The notes under the pieces are model-generated. The model was not told the DNA's origin and did not search any database. It saw only the letters and a program-made list of their open reading frames with translations. A program made the translations under genes and the position numbers. A DNA stretch of 50,687 nt, from assembly GCA_003427395.1 (NCBI GenBank), contig BFEA01000056.1:2338236-2388922 (forward strand). Reading direction: 5' to 3'. Positions 1 to 11,960 of the stretch are shown in pieces. How positions within the stretch are numbered: position 1 is the first letter of the stretch; every line of letters begins with the position of its first letter. Source of the DNA: Chara braunii (taxonomy: Eukaryota; Streptophyta; Charophyceae; Charales; Characeae).

Positions 1-577
1 CCAGAAATATGCCCGGTACCGAGCCAGATAGAGAACCTCTCCGAACCATGTGCCCATACCGAGCCAAGTACCATACTGTCGGTCCAAAGTAGCACCACCT
101 CATGCTGTCCCCCCTAGTTTTAAATGCCATGTAAAATGAGGAAATTAAGGGATATTATGTTTTTCCCTTCTCCCCATCTGGTCTTAATCCCTTTTTCCCC
201 ATCTCTAATTATGGTACTAAAATAGACAAAAATCCGAGGCCCCATTCCGGCCCCGGTCGTATGCTGCAAAAACGTTGCGGCGAGGTCTATTCCCACGATG
301 CCTCTCCGCGACAGGCCAATCCGGGTCCAGCTCTCGGAACGGCCGAAAATGACGGTCTCCAGATAAGCCGAGTGAACCCACCCATCTCGCTATCTTTGAG
401 GGCTACTCGTAAGGTTCACCACGCCCAAAGTCAAGGGTGCCCAAAGTTCCTCTAATTTTTGCTGCCCAGTCGAACCAGAGTACTGTCAAAACACGGACTT
501 GCCTTTGAGCCTAAGCCCCAAGACCGCAGATTTCAGGCGGTGCACTGCTTGTGGCCGCCTGACACCGTTACCTCCCT
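1..577. other. Upstream flank / leader of Gypsy-1, no gene
   Basis: I see no credible coding region here. It lies directly upstream of the gag start of Gypsy-1, so it should hold the leader and perhaps part of the 5' LTR. No TG...CA ends, no primer-binding site and no copy of this sequence on the 3' side of the element could be found by eye. The short open frames in it have no family resemblance. Confidence 0.5.
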
Positions 578-2538
578 ATGGCTGACAGCGTGTCCCAAAC
601 CGCCGAGGCGGCGACGACCTCAGCATCGGGCTCCACACCCATGCCGACGGACCAGGGCCATCAGCCCCAGGGGGATCTGCATACCCTCATCACCTCCCTC
701 CTTGCGCCCTTACAGGTGTAGGTGGCGACTCTTGCCACTGGCCTGCGGCAACTCAAGGACGCTGACCGTCCTTCCTCTCCTCACTCTCTCTCTTCTCCTA
801 GCTCCCAGTCCGGGTCCCCCGTCCTCCGACATGGTGGCCACGGCGGAGCTTCCTCCTCTCCCGCCCCCGACCCGACCATCTTGGTGACCGTCAACGCTCC
901 TAGCGCGAGGACCGCCACGGGCCAGACCCTCCCTCACTCTATGGACGCACTCGCCCAGATTCCGGTCACTACGGTCACGGGACCACAACCCGCTGCTGTG
1001 GTCTCAACTTTTCCGGGTGCCTCGCTTCTCCCTCCCCTTCGCCCGACCGTAGCGCCACCTGGCTCTCCTCCCTGTGGGATGCCCCGAGCCGCTCGTCCGT
1101 TCACTTCCCCCACTCTTCCTCCTGCCACTCTCGCTCGATCTACGTTCGACGTTTCGAGGAAAAACTTGCCCAGACCCGGGCCGACCTCGCCCTCTTACGC
1201 CTTCAGCCACCCCTACCCTCACAGGTGGTCGCTCCTTTGGGCGCACCCCCTTCTTCCTCTCCTCTTCCTTTCATGCAGGCTTGCTTCCCTCGCCCTGCAC
1301 CCTATCCATCCGCATCCTACCTTCTTCTTATTCCCTCGGTTGCTGCGACCTCTTCTATCGCAACTCCCTCACAGCCTGCCGCGGTTGCCCCCGCCGCTCC
1401 CCCATGCGTCCCGGGCGTACAGTCAGCTGCGCCCCTTTCTCCAGGACCTGCGCCGACTGACTCAGTCTTAGCACAGGCCTCTGCTCCTCGATCCCCTCGC
1501 CGCCAAAATGGTGGCGCACCACTCGTCCGCTTGGCGGGCATTGCCTTGTACGATGGTACAGGGATGGGCACCCCACCCGACACATGGGTGGGTCACCTCT
1601 CCACGCGCCTGCGTGGCGGTCCTTTCGACGTCGGGGAGGATTTCTACGCGCACTCCCTTCGTGAGGGTCAGACCCCAACCTTCATGGATTTTCAGGCGTT
1701 CCTCGAGGACCGCTTCGAAGCTCGACATGACGTCACTGACACCTTCGAGCGCGTCGTCAACACACGCTGGTCCGACTCTGGTGGAGCTGCCGGCCTGGAC
1801 CACCACATCCAGGTCTTTGAGGACGCCCGCTGCATTTGTGATGTGGCGTTACTCCCTGAGGCTGTCCTCATCGACCGTTTCTTGGCCAACTTTCCCCTTG
1901 AGTACCGATCCGAGTTATGGCGGTACGAGTTCACATCGGCCCTGCAGGCCTATGAGGTCACCAGGACCCATCAACGGATGTGGGCCCGTCTTCACCCCGC
2001 TTCCTCCTCCCAGCCTCAGCGTATTGGCTACGCCTCCTCCTCCTCTCACTACACTTCCCAGCGCCGCTCCCCTTTCCGCGGTCGCCCCCGCCATTCCGCG
2101 CAGCAGGGCCGCCACTTCTCTCGCCACTTCTCTCGCCACTTCAGCACGCTCGAGTATGGTGAGCAGGAAACGGTTGCCCCGCTGTCGCCTGAGGGTGACC
2201 ATAGCGACGACCTCGACCTTGGCGAGGCCGTTCACTAGCACCTGGAGGACTCTACTCTCCCTATGGCCGAGCGCCTCCAGCTCATCCTCTCCACCCTCTC
2301 CCGGGCACGCAGCCGCTCCGGTCACACTGGTGCGTTGCCCCCCGAGGTCCCTCAGCAGGACCTCCCTCAGGGCTTTGTCCCTCCTCACGGTGTCCTTTCC
2401 GCTGAGGAGCACGCGACCATTTTAGGTCGGCGTGGGTGTTTGCGCTGCCGCCAGGACGGTCATACCTCCTCGCGGCGCCCTTACACCGCCGCCCTCGACC
2501 ACCACTATGCTGACCTTTCCCGCCAGCGTCGTGCTTAG
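578..2538 (+). pseudogene. gag: Gag polyprotein of Gypsy-1 (broken)
   Basis: Structural Gag of the retroelement, which would assemble virus-like particles in the cytoplasm. The ATG at 578 opens a frame with one internal TAG at 719, followed by a Pro/Ser/Thr-rich N-terminal part. The frame shifts near 1,225 into a second stretch (to 2,238) containing a retrotransposon-Gag-like region around 1,540-1,990: helical, Trp/Phe-rich, with phrases such as WVGHLSTRL and FLANFPLEYR. After a TAG at 2,236 the same frame continues (2,263-2,538) with a zinc-knuckle-like CLRCRQDGH, whose fourth ligand Cys is replaced by Arg. The lesions are the early stop, the frameshift, later stops and the lost ligand. The start was chosen as the first in-frame ATG before the continuous Gag frame. 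Family assignment rests on position and Gag-like composition. Confidence 0.75.
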
Positions 2539-2612
2539 TCCCCCCCCGGCGCCTCGCATCCCCACGGCGCCTCCTAGCCACGGTGTAGTGTACACATGCG
2601 CTCTCCTCAGTA

Positions 2613-3471
2613 GTGGGTTTCCCGACATCTTCGTCGTGGTTCGCCCCTCTCGCTAGTGGAGTTGAGGTATCGCAGGACCCGACAGAGTGTACTCAGCCCT
2701 CTGTCGCAGTAGCGTCTGCGCCTCCGCAGACCACCGTCCCTACTCCTACCCCTCCTCGACTACCGACGCGTCGAGCCATTCGCTCAGCCGTTGCAGCGAG
2801 CAGCTTGCGACTCGCGGGCACGTTGTGTCCTCTCTTTTGGACTTGAGCATACTCCAGGCTCGTCAGGAGCGATTCACCCTCCATATCGTCGCACTACGTC
2901 GCCTTCTCACCATCCTCTCTGACCCTGATCGCACCCTCCCGATCATTCCAGTACGATTGGGGACCTCCACGAGGGTGTACTCAACGATGTGGGATTCCGG
3001 TTCTCAGGGTCACTTTATCCAACCACGTGTGGTGAAAGAAACTCGCTTACCCACGACAGGGTCTCCGACTCCCATCTCCATTATCCTAGAGGATGACAAG
3101 ACCCAACGCTTCTTCGATCAGATGGTCACCGACCTCCCATTCTTCCTCACTCTCGAGCTGACTGATCGTCCCCCGGCGTCTCGTCGCCACCGCTCCTCTG
3201 CACATTTCGATGTGATGGAGACGGGGTACGATTTCATTCTTGGTACTCCGTGGTTTCGTCGGTTCCGCAGCACCGAGGCCGATTGGGCGACCAACGCTCT
3301 CGTTCTCAAAACGAAGTGTGGGCAGACGTGTCGCGTACCTTTCATAGGTACCACAGCGACACCACGCCTCGACCCTCCTGCCCCGGAGCCTTTCGTGCCC
3401 ACACCATCTCCTACTATCACAGTCACCTCGCCTCGGCAGTTCGCTCACTTCATCCGACAGAACGATGTCAC
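2613..3471 (+). pseudogene. pro: Retroviral-type aspartic protease of Gypsy-1 (truncated by LINE)
   Basis: This part of the polyprotein would cleave Gag-Pol. The best frame runs from about 2,687. The active-site triad appears as MWDSGSQGHFI near 2,990, matching the D-S/T-G loop of retropepsins, and the C-terminal half carries YDFILGTPWF near 3,227, equivalent to the usual YDVILGMDWL. Downstream is a Pro-rich linker ending in RQNDVT, where the frame runs straight into the poly-T tract of the LINE at 3,473. The 2,540-2,690 stretch joining it to gag is in other frames, so there is at least one frameshift. The next Gypsy-1 domain, RT, resumes beyond the LINE. Confidence 0.8.
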
Positions 3472-3472
3472 C

Positions 3473-3498
3473 TTTTTTTTTTTTTTTTTTTTTTTTTT
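3473..3498 (-). repeat. Poly-A tail of the LINE
   Basis: An uninterrupted run of 26 T on the plus strand marks the 3' end of the minus-strand LINE at its junction with Gypsy-1. It explains the poly-Phe end of the protease frame. Confidence 0.9.
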
Positions 3499-3691
3499 AA
3501 ACGGACCCAGTGCCCAAGGCAGATATTTTCAATAAGAAGATTGAGGCCGAGTCCTCACAGTCTACCCGGGGTGACCGAGTATCATTCCAATAATCTTAAG
3601 CAAAGGAAAACAAAACAACCTCTTCAATCCTTCCTAGGATTGCCATATTTATCAATCCTTCCGAGCTACTTTGTCCCCCTTAGAAAAAATT

Positions 3692-6600
3692 TCAGCTTTC
3701 TCCTTGACCAAACCATTGCAGATCTACCAAGGCTAGCTCAGAGGGGGGAAATGGATCTAGAAAGAAAATTGGGTCCCTGAGAACAGCTTTAGGCGGAAGC
3801 GTGAACCAGTTTCGGAAGACCAGTTGGAAATCTCTCTTGAGAGGTCCCTCTGTATCTTCTGCCCCTGGCCATTTTACCTCCCCCAAAGACCGCTCTATTG
3901 GTTCCCCCAACCAGTCCTTTGTGAAATTCTGAATTGTCTGTCTTATGTTTTTTTTTTGTGTGAATTTATTCAGTTTCTCCTTGGTACTTTTCCAATGGGC
4001 TCTGATTTCTGTTTGGACAAACTATATTATGTACTCTCCCCATTCCACACCCCCTAGGGTCACCTCTTCCCTCTCACGCACACATCGTTTATACCACAAG
4101 GACCATAGAATAGCTTTGCGTCCAATGTTAAAGAAATTAAGTTGAAAATTGGTGGGTGTGAGCAAAAGGGGCTCCCAATGTCCAAAAAGGATAGTCCTCC
4201 ATTCCCAAGGTCAATCCAATCTTGTGAGTTCTCTCCAGACACAATCCCAACGCCTCCAAATTAGCACAGCTCCTCGGCATTGCAGGAAAATATGCTCTAT
4301 AGTTTCACACACTTTTCTACTTGGAAATACGGACATACAAGTTTTACACCAAGGCAGTGCTACTCCTTTCTGCTCCAGTGTGGAGTGATCCACAATCCAA
4401 TCATTGGTGGGCAGACATCGAAGAATGATCTGCCATTGTAAGGAAGAGACTTTAGCTGGGCGTTGTCTGATATTTTTGAAAAGTTTAATATGTTTGATCA
4501 GATTTATATCAATGTTTAAATGCCTTGCCCACCTCTCCTGAACCACTGCCATGATGTCAACCTTTGGTCTAAGCAGTCTATAGGTTGCTTTCACTGTTGA
4601 GGTTTGTAATGATCACGGTTTCCCTTTCTTACTAGTTTGTCACCGCCATTCTTCTAGATCCAAAGGTAACTCTGGGATAGGCATTTCTGGATGAAAGGTT
4701 TTCCAACCCTGGATTGCCGAAATGAACAACACTCTAATACGATAGATGTGGGAGAAAGGAAAAAAGGTTACTGTGTCCAAAGGACATGGTGACAAAAAGT
4801 GATCTCTATCCATCTTGTGAATACTCACTAAGGGTCCCTGAGGCAGAAGATGAACAATTTGTCCTCCTCTCAGTTGTCCATTATGATAATCAAATCCCAT
4901 TACCCAATCACCTTCCTCAAACTTTGGTCCTTCCTTCAAATATCGTTTCCAGGCTAACGGAATTGAGATGATAATTTGTTCTAGAATCTAAATTAAGTGC
5001 CGGTGAGCATAGCATAGAGTTAATCTCAACTTCTCAACTGTTTTCCAATTCTTGGTTTCTGAATCCCAAAGATCCTTGATTCTTAAAACCCCATTTTTCA
5101 CCCACAAGGACCATGGTGACTTTGAACTATTGAAAACACATCCATTAAGATCCTTGATCCATCGATTACCAAATAGCGGTTGGCGCATTACTTCCTCATA
5201 TCTTGAAGGAAATGGTATGTTGGGTAAGGGAAGCTTACGCCAAATTTTTATAAGTATTGTCCAAAGGTTATCTAGCATTAGATCCGATCTCACCGCCCCT
5301 CTTATACCTTGTTCACTAGACTAAGTCTTGGCTCTTGGTATGGTCCAATATCTATCTTCCAACCAAGTTAGAGGATGTATTTCCTCTGATGTAACCAGTG
5401 CCAGCCTCTTAATTTGTTCCAGGACTAAAGGCAGTCACTGCTTATCTGTGAATAAGATCAATTTTTTTAACCATTGCAAACCAATGGTTTGTGATTGAAA
5501 ATCGGGGTCCAGTATCCCTAAACCTCCTCTAGTTTTGGGTTGAATTAGAAACAATCAGACTACTCTTGGGATGACCTTCTTTTGCTCATGGCTACTCCTC
5601 GAAAGAAATTCTGAAATTTGTCTTTGAAGAGTTTTCATGTGCATTTTACCAATGGACCAGAGCCCTGATTTGTACCATATTGAAGCTAAAACAACATTAT
5701 TGATAATGAGAGTTCTTCCTATAATTGAGGTGTGTTGGTTCTTCCATTGATTCATTTTTTCAAGCGTCGACCTTGATATTCATTCATCATTATTTGCAGG
5801 TTTACCTTTAGTTGTTAATGTCACACCAAGTATTCTGATGGGAGCCTCCAAAGGGACCCAATGGACCCTAGGCTGTTCAGGAGGGCGAACCCCATTTGAG
5901 TGTATCCACCACCCTTGTGTTTTGTTTCCCCAAATGACAACCATATCTGAAACTATAGAGAATTTATCCATTGATATTCTAATTTCCTCCATGTTTGCCT
6001 TTGAAGCTTCCATCATAATGGTGAGGTCATCTGCGAACATGGAATAAATAGGTATTGCTTCCTTTGGTATCCCTGCGATTCCCAATCTCTTGAAGTTGTG
6101 ATTTGCCCTAAGATTGACCCCTAAGGCCTCCATAATAATGAGAAAAAGAAAAGGAGTCAGCAGATCACCCTGTCTAACCGATCTTTGAAGTCTGATCTCT
6201 GGTGAAAGGAGACCATTGACTTGTATCCTGGTAGTAGCATTGGAATGAAGAATTTGAACCCACTTTCGTATTGAAGGGCCAAAATTCAGTTTACTAAGGC
6301 ATTTGTCCAAAAATCTCCAATCTACATGATCATAAGTTTTTTCAAAATCTATAAATACAAATGCAGCATTTTATGGAGATTCATCTCATTGATTAGAAGT
6401 ATGTTATCTTGAATATGCCTGCCATGAATAAAACCAGTCTGTGTTGGATGTATGATATCAGTCATGATTGGGATCAGCCTGTTTATGAGAGTTTTGACTA
6501 ACAACTTATATACTACTGTGAGAAGAGTGATAGACCTATAGTTTCTGATGTTGGTTTTATCTCCTTTCTTATAAAGAAGGGTGAGAATCCATTGGCCTAC

Positions 6601-8205
6601 TATCTCTCCCATCCTCTCTGATTCCTGGACTGCTTTAAAATATTTCATTATATCCAAAGAGAAGGTCGGTCACAATGAAACCGAAAACTCTTTAGAAAAA
6701 CCATCCACCCCGGGTGTCTTGTCGTCCTCCATCTGTAATAGAGCCGTCCAAATCTCTTCCTTAGTTAATGGTCCTTCCAACATCTCCCTCTGCTCCTGTG
6801 TCAACGATTGTGTTAGAGGTGTGAGGAACCTTTGCATAACTATATCATCCTCCTGAAGTTTGTTCCGATCCTTGGAGGATGTAAAAAGTTTTTTGAAAAA
6901 ATCATATGCGATTTTAAGACAACCAGCTGAGGTTGTTGATAGAGAGGGTTCTGAGGATTCATCAATACTCATGACGCCTTCTATAGTTGTTCGTCTAGCT
7001 CTAGCTCTTGCAAGGGCAAAAAATGTTTCATCCATTTGACCTTCAGTCATAAACTTGGTTAGTTTTTCCCTTATTAAGTAACCATGCCAGCGAAATTGTG
7101 CACTGGTTAATAGCTGATTCTTGAGTTCCTGGATATTGGTTAGTTGTGAAGCATCATTGGGTTGGTCTTATAGTTCGTAATTGAGAATTTGTTCTTGAAT
7201 GTTAAATTCTTGAAGATATCGATTTTTCGCTTGTAACTTCGAGTATTCATTGCATTTTTTTGCCATAAAGGCTAAACCACAATTAAACCAGTCAATGAAA
7301 GAATCATGTTGATTCTTGGTTGTATGCCAAAAAATCCAGATATCCCAAACATATTGCCTGAATTGTTCTTGTGCCAGCAAGGAGGTATTCAACTTGTAAA
7401 ATCCTCTCCCTTGATCTGTTTTTTTTCGAAAGGTTAGTAGTACCGCACACATCTTATGATCTGCACCTGACCATGGACTCTGAGGAAAAATGGCAGCCCA
7501 TACCAGAGCTCTATCTAGATCCTCAGACATGAGTATGAGATCAATCCTGGATCTAGATTGATGAGGGGTACCACTATTACGGATACAAGTAAACAAACGT
7601 TCTTGTGGGAATATTTTTCGGTATGTGTCAAATAAATGTTCTGCCTCACATAGATTTTGGATAATTTTTTCGTCTTCTTTTATGTAGGGTGGACACGGAG
7701 AAGGTACTTTCCATCTATCCAACCATCTATCAGGGGCTGCATTGAAGTCACCTACTATAATGACTGGAATTTTATTAGAATTTGAGTCATAATCTCTTGG
7801 AAAAAATCCACCCTCTCTTGAACATCATTTGGTCCATAAACATTAATAACACACACTATTTCTAATTCTAGCATTACCAACGCCGACACCCACCGTCCCT
7901 GTTCTTTGTCTGACGCCCAATGCACAATTTCTGCCCTTAAGTTCGGGGGAACCCTAATGGCCACCCCTCCAGACCCGCTCCTCTGAGCTGAGGCGTATAC
8001 CTTCTGGAAGGACCATATTATGTTATGAATTCTAGTGTGTGCTGGAGAGTCCGTCAGATGAGTTTTCTGTATACAGATGATGTCTGACCAAGAACGCCCC
8101 CCTACTCCCTTAAATTATTCTAAAATAGCTTTCCTTTTGACCGCGTCTGATGTGGCCAGCCCATTCACATTTAAGGTTATGAGGTCCAAATCCGCTGTCC
8201 TTGTA
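3692..8205 (-). pseudogene. LINE ORF2: AP endonuclease + reverse transcriptase (broken)
   Basis: ORF2 of a plant-type LINE, the enzyme for target-primed reverse transcription. The endonuclease starts near 8,205 (TLNVNGL...SDIICIQKTHL) and continues with VINVYGPND (about 7,840), VGDFNAAPDRW (about 7,740) and SRIDLIL (about 7,545). RT follows: KTPGVDGF (about 6,705), LYKKGDKTNIRNYRSITLL (about 6,550), QTGFIHGR (about 6,430), VRQGDLLTPFLF (about 6,160) and FADDL (about 6,030). A thumb-like segment with SIIGRTLI lies at about 5,720, and a C-terminal CKTC...EHIFLQC motif near 4,300. Breaks include a frameshift near 6,370 and several stops. The catalytic Glu of the usual QETHL box is Lys here. Confidence 0.85.
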
Positions 8206-8295
8206 GCCTGCCGCCAAGATGGATTTTTCCCATAGAATGCTTGCAATGCCTTCATTAATTCTCAAGACAAAACCTCTACCTCTATCCTGCAGTAC

Positions 8296-10106
8296 CTAGA
8301 GACGCACCCAGTTACCATTGTCAAGGAAAGAAGAGGGTTGAAGGACACCCCTCCGTAGAAGAGAACACAGGAAGGCTGTCACTTCAATAATCGACCAGAC
8401 TGAATTAGCCTTAATCTTAAGGGATTGCAATTCAAGTAAGGTCGAACGTGAGGACCATTTAAGGCCAGCTTCCTTATGTTCCTCAAATCGTACAAAGGTA
8501 TCCCGTTTGGCTATAACTGCCTTCTCCCCAAATTGAGAGAGGGTTGCTTGAGGGTCGGGCTCATAATGTTTGGAAATAAAGTCATGTAAATCTCGCTTAA
8601 ATGTTTTATCAAACGCACTTTGATATTCCATCTATGTGGTCCACCCTCTCAACGTAACCCCCCCATATTGATCCTGACCTATTGGTGACAGACCCACCTC
8701 CCACCTCCCACCTCTTTTCCGCACAGGTATGATAAGGTTACCCTTACCTATTGCTGGTCCGCTTGCCTGCCCTTTTTCCAGGACATGCCGTAACTTTTGC
8801 CGTTTACGAACATCATGTGAGATTGATGTGGGAATAGAGATTAACTGGCTTGGTTGGGTTATTACAAGAGGTGGTTGCTCTGGTTGATCTCGTTCTTGCT
8901 CCTCAATCAAATATATCCCTTGGTCGGCATTCTGCTGTGAGGTGGATAACCCACCCACTTGCACTCCTCCCACTTGTTGCACTTGTTGTGATTCCTGTAA
9001 CTGCAGCTGTACCTGATCTAGTTGTTTTTGCTGCTGTTGTATTTGCTGTCCTCCCCCAGAGTCAGTCTCAGTTTGTTCCTCCTTGTTCAGGTTGTTGTTG
9101 ATGTCTACATTATTTTTATTATTTTTCTTACTATTGTCCTCGACTCCTCCCTGACGAGCACCTTCCAAAGGAGGCCCCTGTTTTTCCTCATCAACCCCAC
9201 CCTGACCAGCACCTTCCAAAGGAGGCCCCTGTTTTTCCTCATCAACCCCTGAGGCTACTACAACCATGACCCCCTCCACCCCTTCCTTTCTTGAGTTCTG
9301 ATTCTCTTGCAGCGGGGGAGGATAGATCACAGCTAAAATAACCTTCAACATCTTCTTGCTAACTGTTGGCCATTGTGCCCCATCCGGGAGCCCTTTATTT
9401 AAAACTTCCTTTAAGCTGGGACTGTTATCCAAGATGTTAATAATTTGCACCTAGGCGTCATCCCAGTACTCAATGGAAGCAGTACCAAGAATGATCTTCA
9501 TCTGTTGTAGTAGCCATTCGGCAAGCTGTTTGATTTTTTGATCCATCGGAATCTGCATCTGATCGTTTTCTGTTGAAGCGGGATCATTTTCCATAGGACA
9601 CCCCGGCTCCAAATCAATATCCATTGGCGCAGCTCCAAATGCGTCTTTAAACGGGTCTGGGGGATCCGGGGGGACTCGTCTTGCTGTTACTCCAGCTGTA
9701 TCAGAGCTAAGATCTGGAGTTCCTTCCTCCCTTTCTTTTGCCTCCCTTCCCCAAGAAGCATCGTTTAATCCTGCCTCTATTAGGAGCTTAGATATTCCTT
9801 CTTAAACCGGCTTTGTTATGCTCTTTTTTTTAAATTTTTTTTTTTTTTTTTGCTTTCTGCTTCTTACGCTTTTTCTTAATAAGTTGTTGCTCCTGCTCAT
9901 AGTCCTCTTCCATTACTTCATCAGGAGCAGTGAGAGTAGGATCATGAGCAGCTTGAGCCTTTTCAGTATCTTGAGATGCTTCTTCCATTTTATCATTTTT
10001 GGAAGTGATTTTTTTCTCCAGATCCAGACCTGTTGAACCTTGAATGTAAACCCTGGGATCATGTCCTGTTAAAAGATGCCCTGTTTCATCTGCTTCTCGT
10101 GGAGAC
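8296..10106 (-). pseudogene. LINE ORF1 (nucleic-acid-binding type, broken)
   Basis: Upstream reading frames of the LINE, presumably its ORF1 product. The 9,450-8,632 part is rich in Gln, Asn and Gly and contains two tandem copies of a 17-residue unit with DEEKQGPPLEGA. The 8,631-8,296 part, ending in GNWVRL, follows after a stop. The beginning (about 10,100-9,830) is Lys/Glu-rich with a basic run encoded by the poly-T/poly-A stretch at 9,830-9,850. I see no clear RRM or zinc knuckle, so assignment as ORF1 rests on its place upstream of ORF2. Stops near 9,453 and 8,632 show decay. Confidence 0.6.
9153..9249 (-). repeat. Two tandem 51-bp units inside LINE ORF1
   Basis: Two nearly identical 51-bp units start at 9,153 and 9,204. 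They encode a duplicated 17-residue segment in the minus-strand ORF1, so the unit length keeps the frame. Confidence 0.85.
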
Positions 10107-11243
10107 TTGACTCCTGTTCCCGCCGCCGAGCTCATCTCTCTGGAGCCAGATCCTCCTTCTATCTTCATGGCTCTCATCTCTACTTTCCCCCCTCCGTCGC
10201 CCGTCGAGTCCACCCCGCCGTCGCGTGCTAACGCTGACGCTGAGGAACTCGCACGCTATACGGCCGACCTGGAACCCGCAGTTCGTGACCTCATTCGAGA
10301 GTACCACGACGTTTTCCCATCGTCGTTCTCGTACGCGGACATCCCACCGATGCGCGACGTCGAGCATTCCATCAAGCTTGTGTCTGACTATCGTGTTCAC
10401 CACCAGGCACCCTATAGACTCTCGATCCCCGAAACCACTGAACTCAAGCGTCAGCTTGAGGAGCTCCTGAGACTGGGTTTCATTAAACCCAGCAACTCCC
10501 CGTGGGGTGCACCCGTCCTCTTAGCTCGCAAAGCGGATGAAACTATCCGTCTCTGCATCGACTATCGCGGTCTCAACTGCTATACGGTTAAGAACCGCTA
10601 CCCCATGCCTTGTTCTGACGAGCTGTTCGATCACCTAGCAGGCAACCGCTTCTTTACGAAGATTGATGTTCGTAGCGGTTACCATCAGATCCGCGTTGCT
10701 GCAGCAGGCCAGCCGAAGACAACATTCTGATCGTGCTTCGGCCACTACGAGTTTACGGTGATGCCATTCGCCCTCACCAACGCACCCGCTACCTTCCAGA
10801 GGGCGATGAACGACATCTTTAGGGACATCCTGGAGTAGTACGTTCTCGTCTACCTTGACGATATCCTGATTTACAGTCGTACCCTTGAGGAGCATCTCAG
10901 ACACCTCCGCGACGTCCTTGAGCGCTTGCGCAGACATGACTTCTACGCCAAGCTGAGCAAGTGCGGCTTTGCCCAACACAAAGTGAATTTCTTATGACAC
11001 TACGTGTTTGACCAGGTTCTCCACATGGACGACGCGACTATCACTAATATTGCGGAGTGACCCGTCCCCACATCCACCAAGCAGCTTCGCAGCTTCCTAG
11101 GCCTCACTAACTACTACGATAGTAATTTCATCCAGGGATACGCTAGGTATTCCTACGTCCTTACCTCTACCCTCCTCCGGAAGAACCCGCTATGGGCTTG
11201 GACACCCCTCTAGGAGGACGCCTTCCCCGCCCTCAAGAAGGCG
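10107..11243 (+). pseudogene. pol: Reverse transcriptase of Gypsy-1 (nonsense-riddled)
   Basis: Reverse transcriptase domain that copies element RNA into cDNA. Motifs in order: RLCIDYRGLN (about 10,549), KIDVRSGYHQIRV (about 10,660), [17 protein letters not shown] (about 10,765), and the catalytic YLDD at 10,851-10,862 followed by ILIYS. RSFLGLTNYY (about 11,090) and DAFPALKKAV (about 11,217) mark the connection to RNase H. The frame is continuous with the next domains and has no indel, but stop codons occur at 10,728 (TGA), 10,836 (TAG), 10,995 (TGA), 11,058 (TGA) and 11,211 (TAG). All catalytic residues of the palm are still readable. Confidence 0.92.
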
Positions 11244-11960
11244 GTGACGTGTGCACCGGTTCTTCACCTACCCGATTTTTATCACCCTTTTATCCTTACC
11301 ACCGGTGCGTTAGACTTTGTTGTAGGAGCAGTGCTTTCTCAGATTTTCCCCTCTCCTGATTCCTCTCATCCTCACATCCCTCGCTTCCCACCCCCTACCC
11401 CTGCCACTGCTTCCCGCCTGACGCCTACTCGTCCAGCTACTGACGAGCCTTCTATTGACTATTTTCCTACCATCGTCGAGGAAGGCACTATCGAATCTCG
11501 CTTAGGTGATTATCCGATAGCCTTCTACTCCCGTCAGCTTCTGCCCGCCGAGATAAACTACACTGTTGATGAACGTGAGGTTCTCGCAGTAGTTTATGCC
11601 GCTCGACACTGGCGTCACTACCTCCACGGGGCACCATTCAAGGTGTGCACGGACAACTCTCTTGTCCAGGCTATAATGACAAAGCCGAAGCTCACTCCTC
11701 GACAGGTTCGTTGGTGGCGCGACCTATCCGAGTTTAGTTTCACCACTGAGCACAGCAAGGGTGAGACTAATCGAGTCGCAGATGCCTTATCCCGACGCCC
11801 TGACCATGATCAGGAGCAGATCCAACTCGCTGCTATCTCGGTCACCACCAACCACCACTCGATGATCGACGAGTTTCGCACTCAGTACCACCACTGCCCC
11901 GACTATCGCGACATCCAGGACACCAGAGAGCCCCGTATTTGCGTTCCCTCCACTGGATAG
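11244..11960 (+). pseudogene. pol: RNase H domain of Gypsy-1
   Basis: The RNase H-like domain of Ty3/gypsy pol, which degrades template RNA. The opening TTGALDFVVGAVLSQ corresponds to the family's TDAS...GAVLSQ, with the first catalytic Asp changed (TTG in place of TDA/TDS). Then come PIAFYSRQLLPAEINY, EREVLAVVYAARHWRHYL and VCTDNSL, ending with the usual VADALSRRPD. About 239 codons are open, until TAG at 11,958. The block is in the same frame as RT and integrase. An extra Pro/Ser/Thr-rich insert lies between GAVLSQ and PIAFYSR. Confidence 0.92.

Larger units (their letters stand above)
3472..10106 (-). mobile_element. LINE retrotransposon (APE-type endonuclease) inserted in Gypsy-1
   Basis: A minus-strand non-LTR retrotransposon of about 6.6 kb. 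Read right to left it has an ORF1 (Gln/Lys-rich), an ORF2 with AP-endonuclease, reverse transcriptase and C-terminal Cys/His motif, then a 26-base poly-A tail (poly-T at 3,473-3,498). It lies between the protease and RT of Gypsy-1, so it is younger than that element. No target-site duplication could be matched between the flanks (left flank ends ...gatgtcacc; right flank begins about ttgactcctg), so the right end is approximate and a target deletion is possible. Confidence 0.85.

Noticed and set aside
1225-1583. Several overlapping minus-strand frames in the gag region
   Set aside because: Shadows of the GC-rich gag coding strand without domains.
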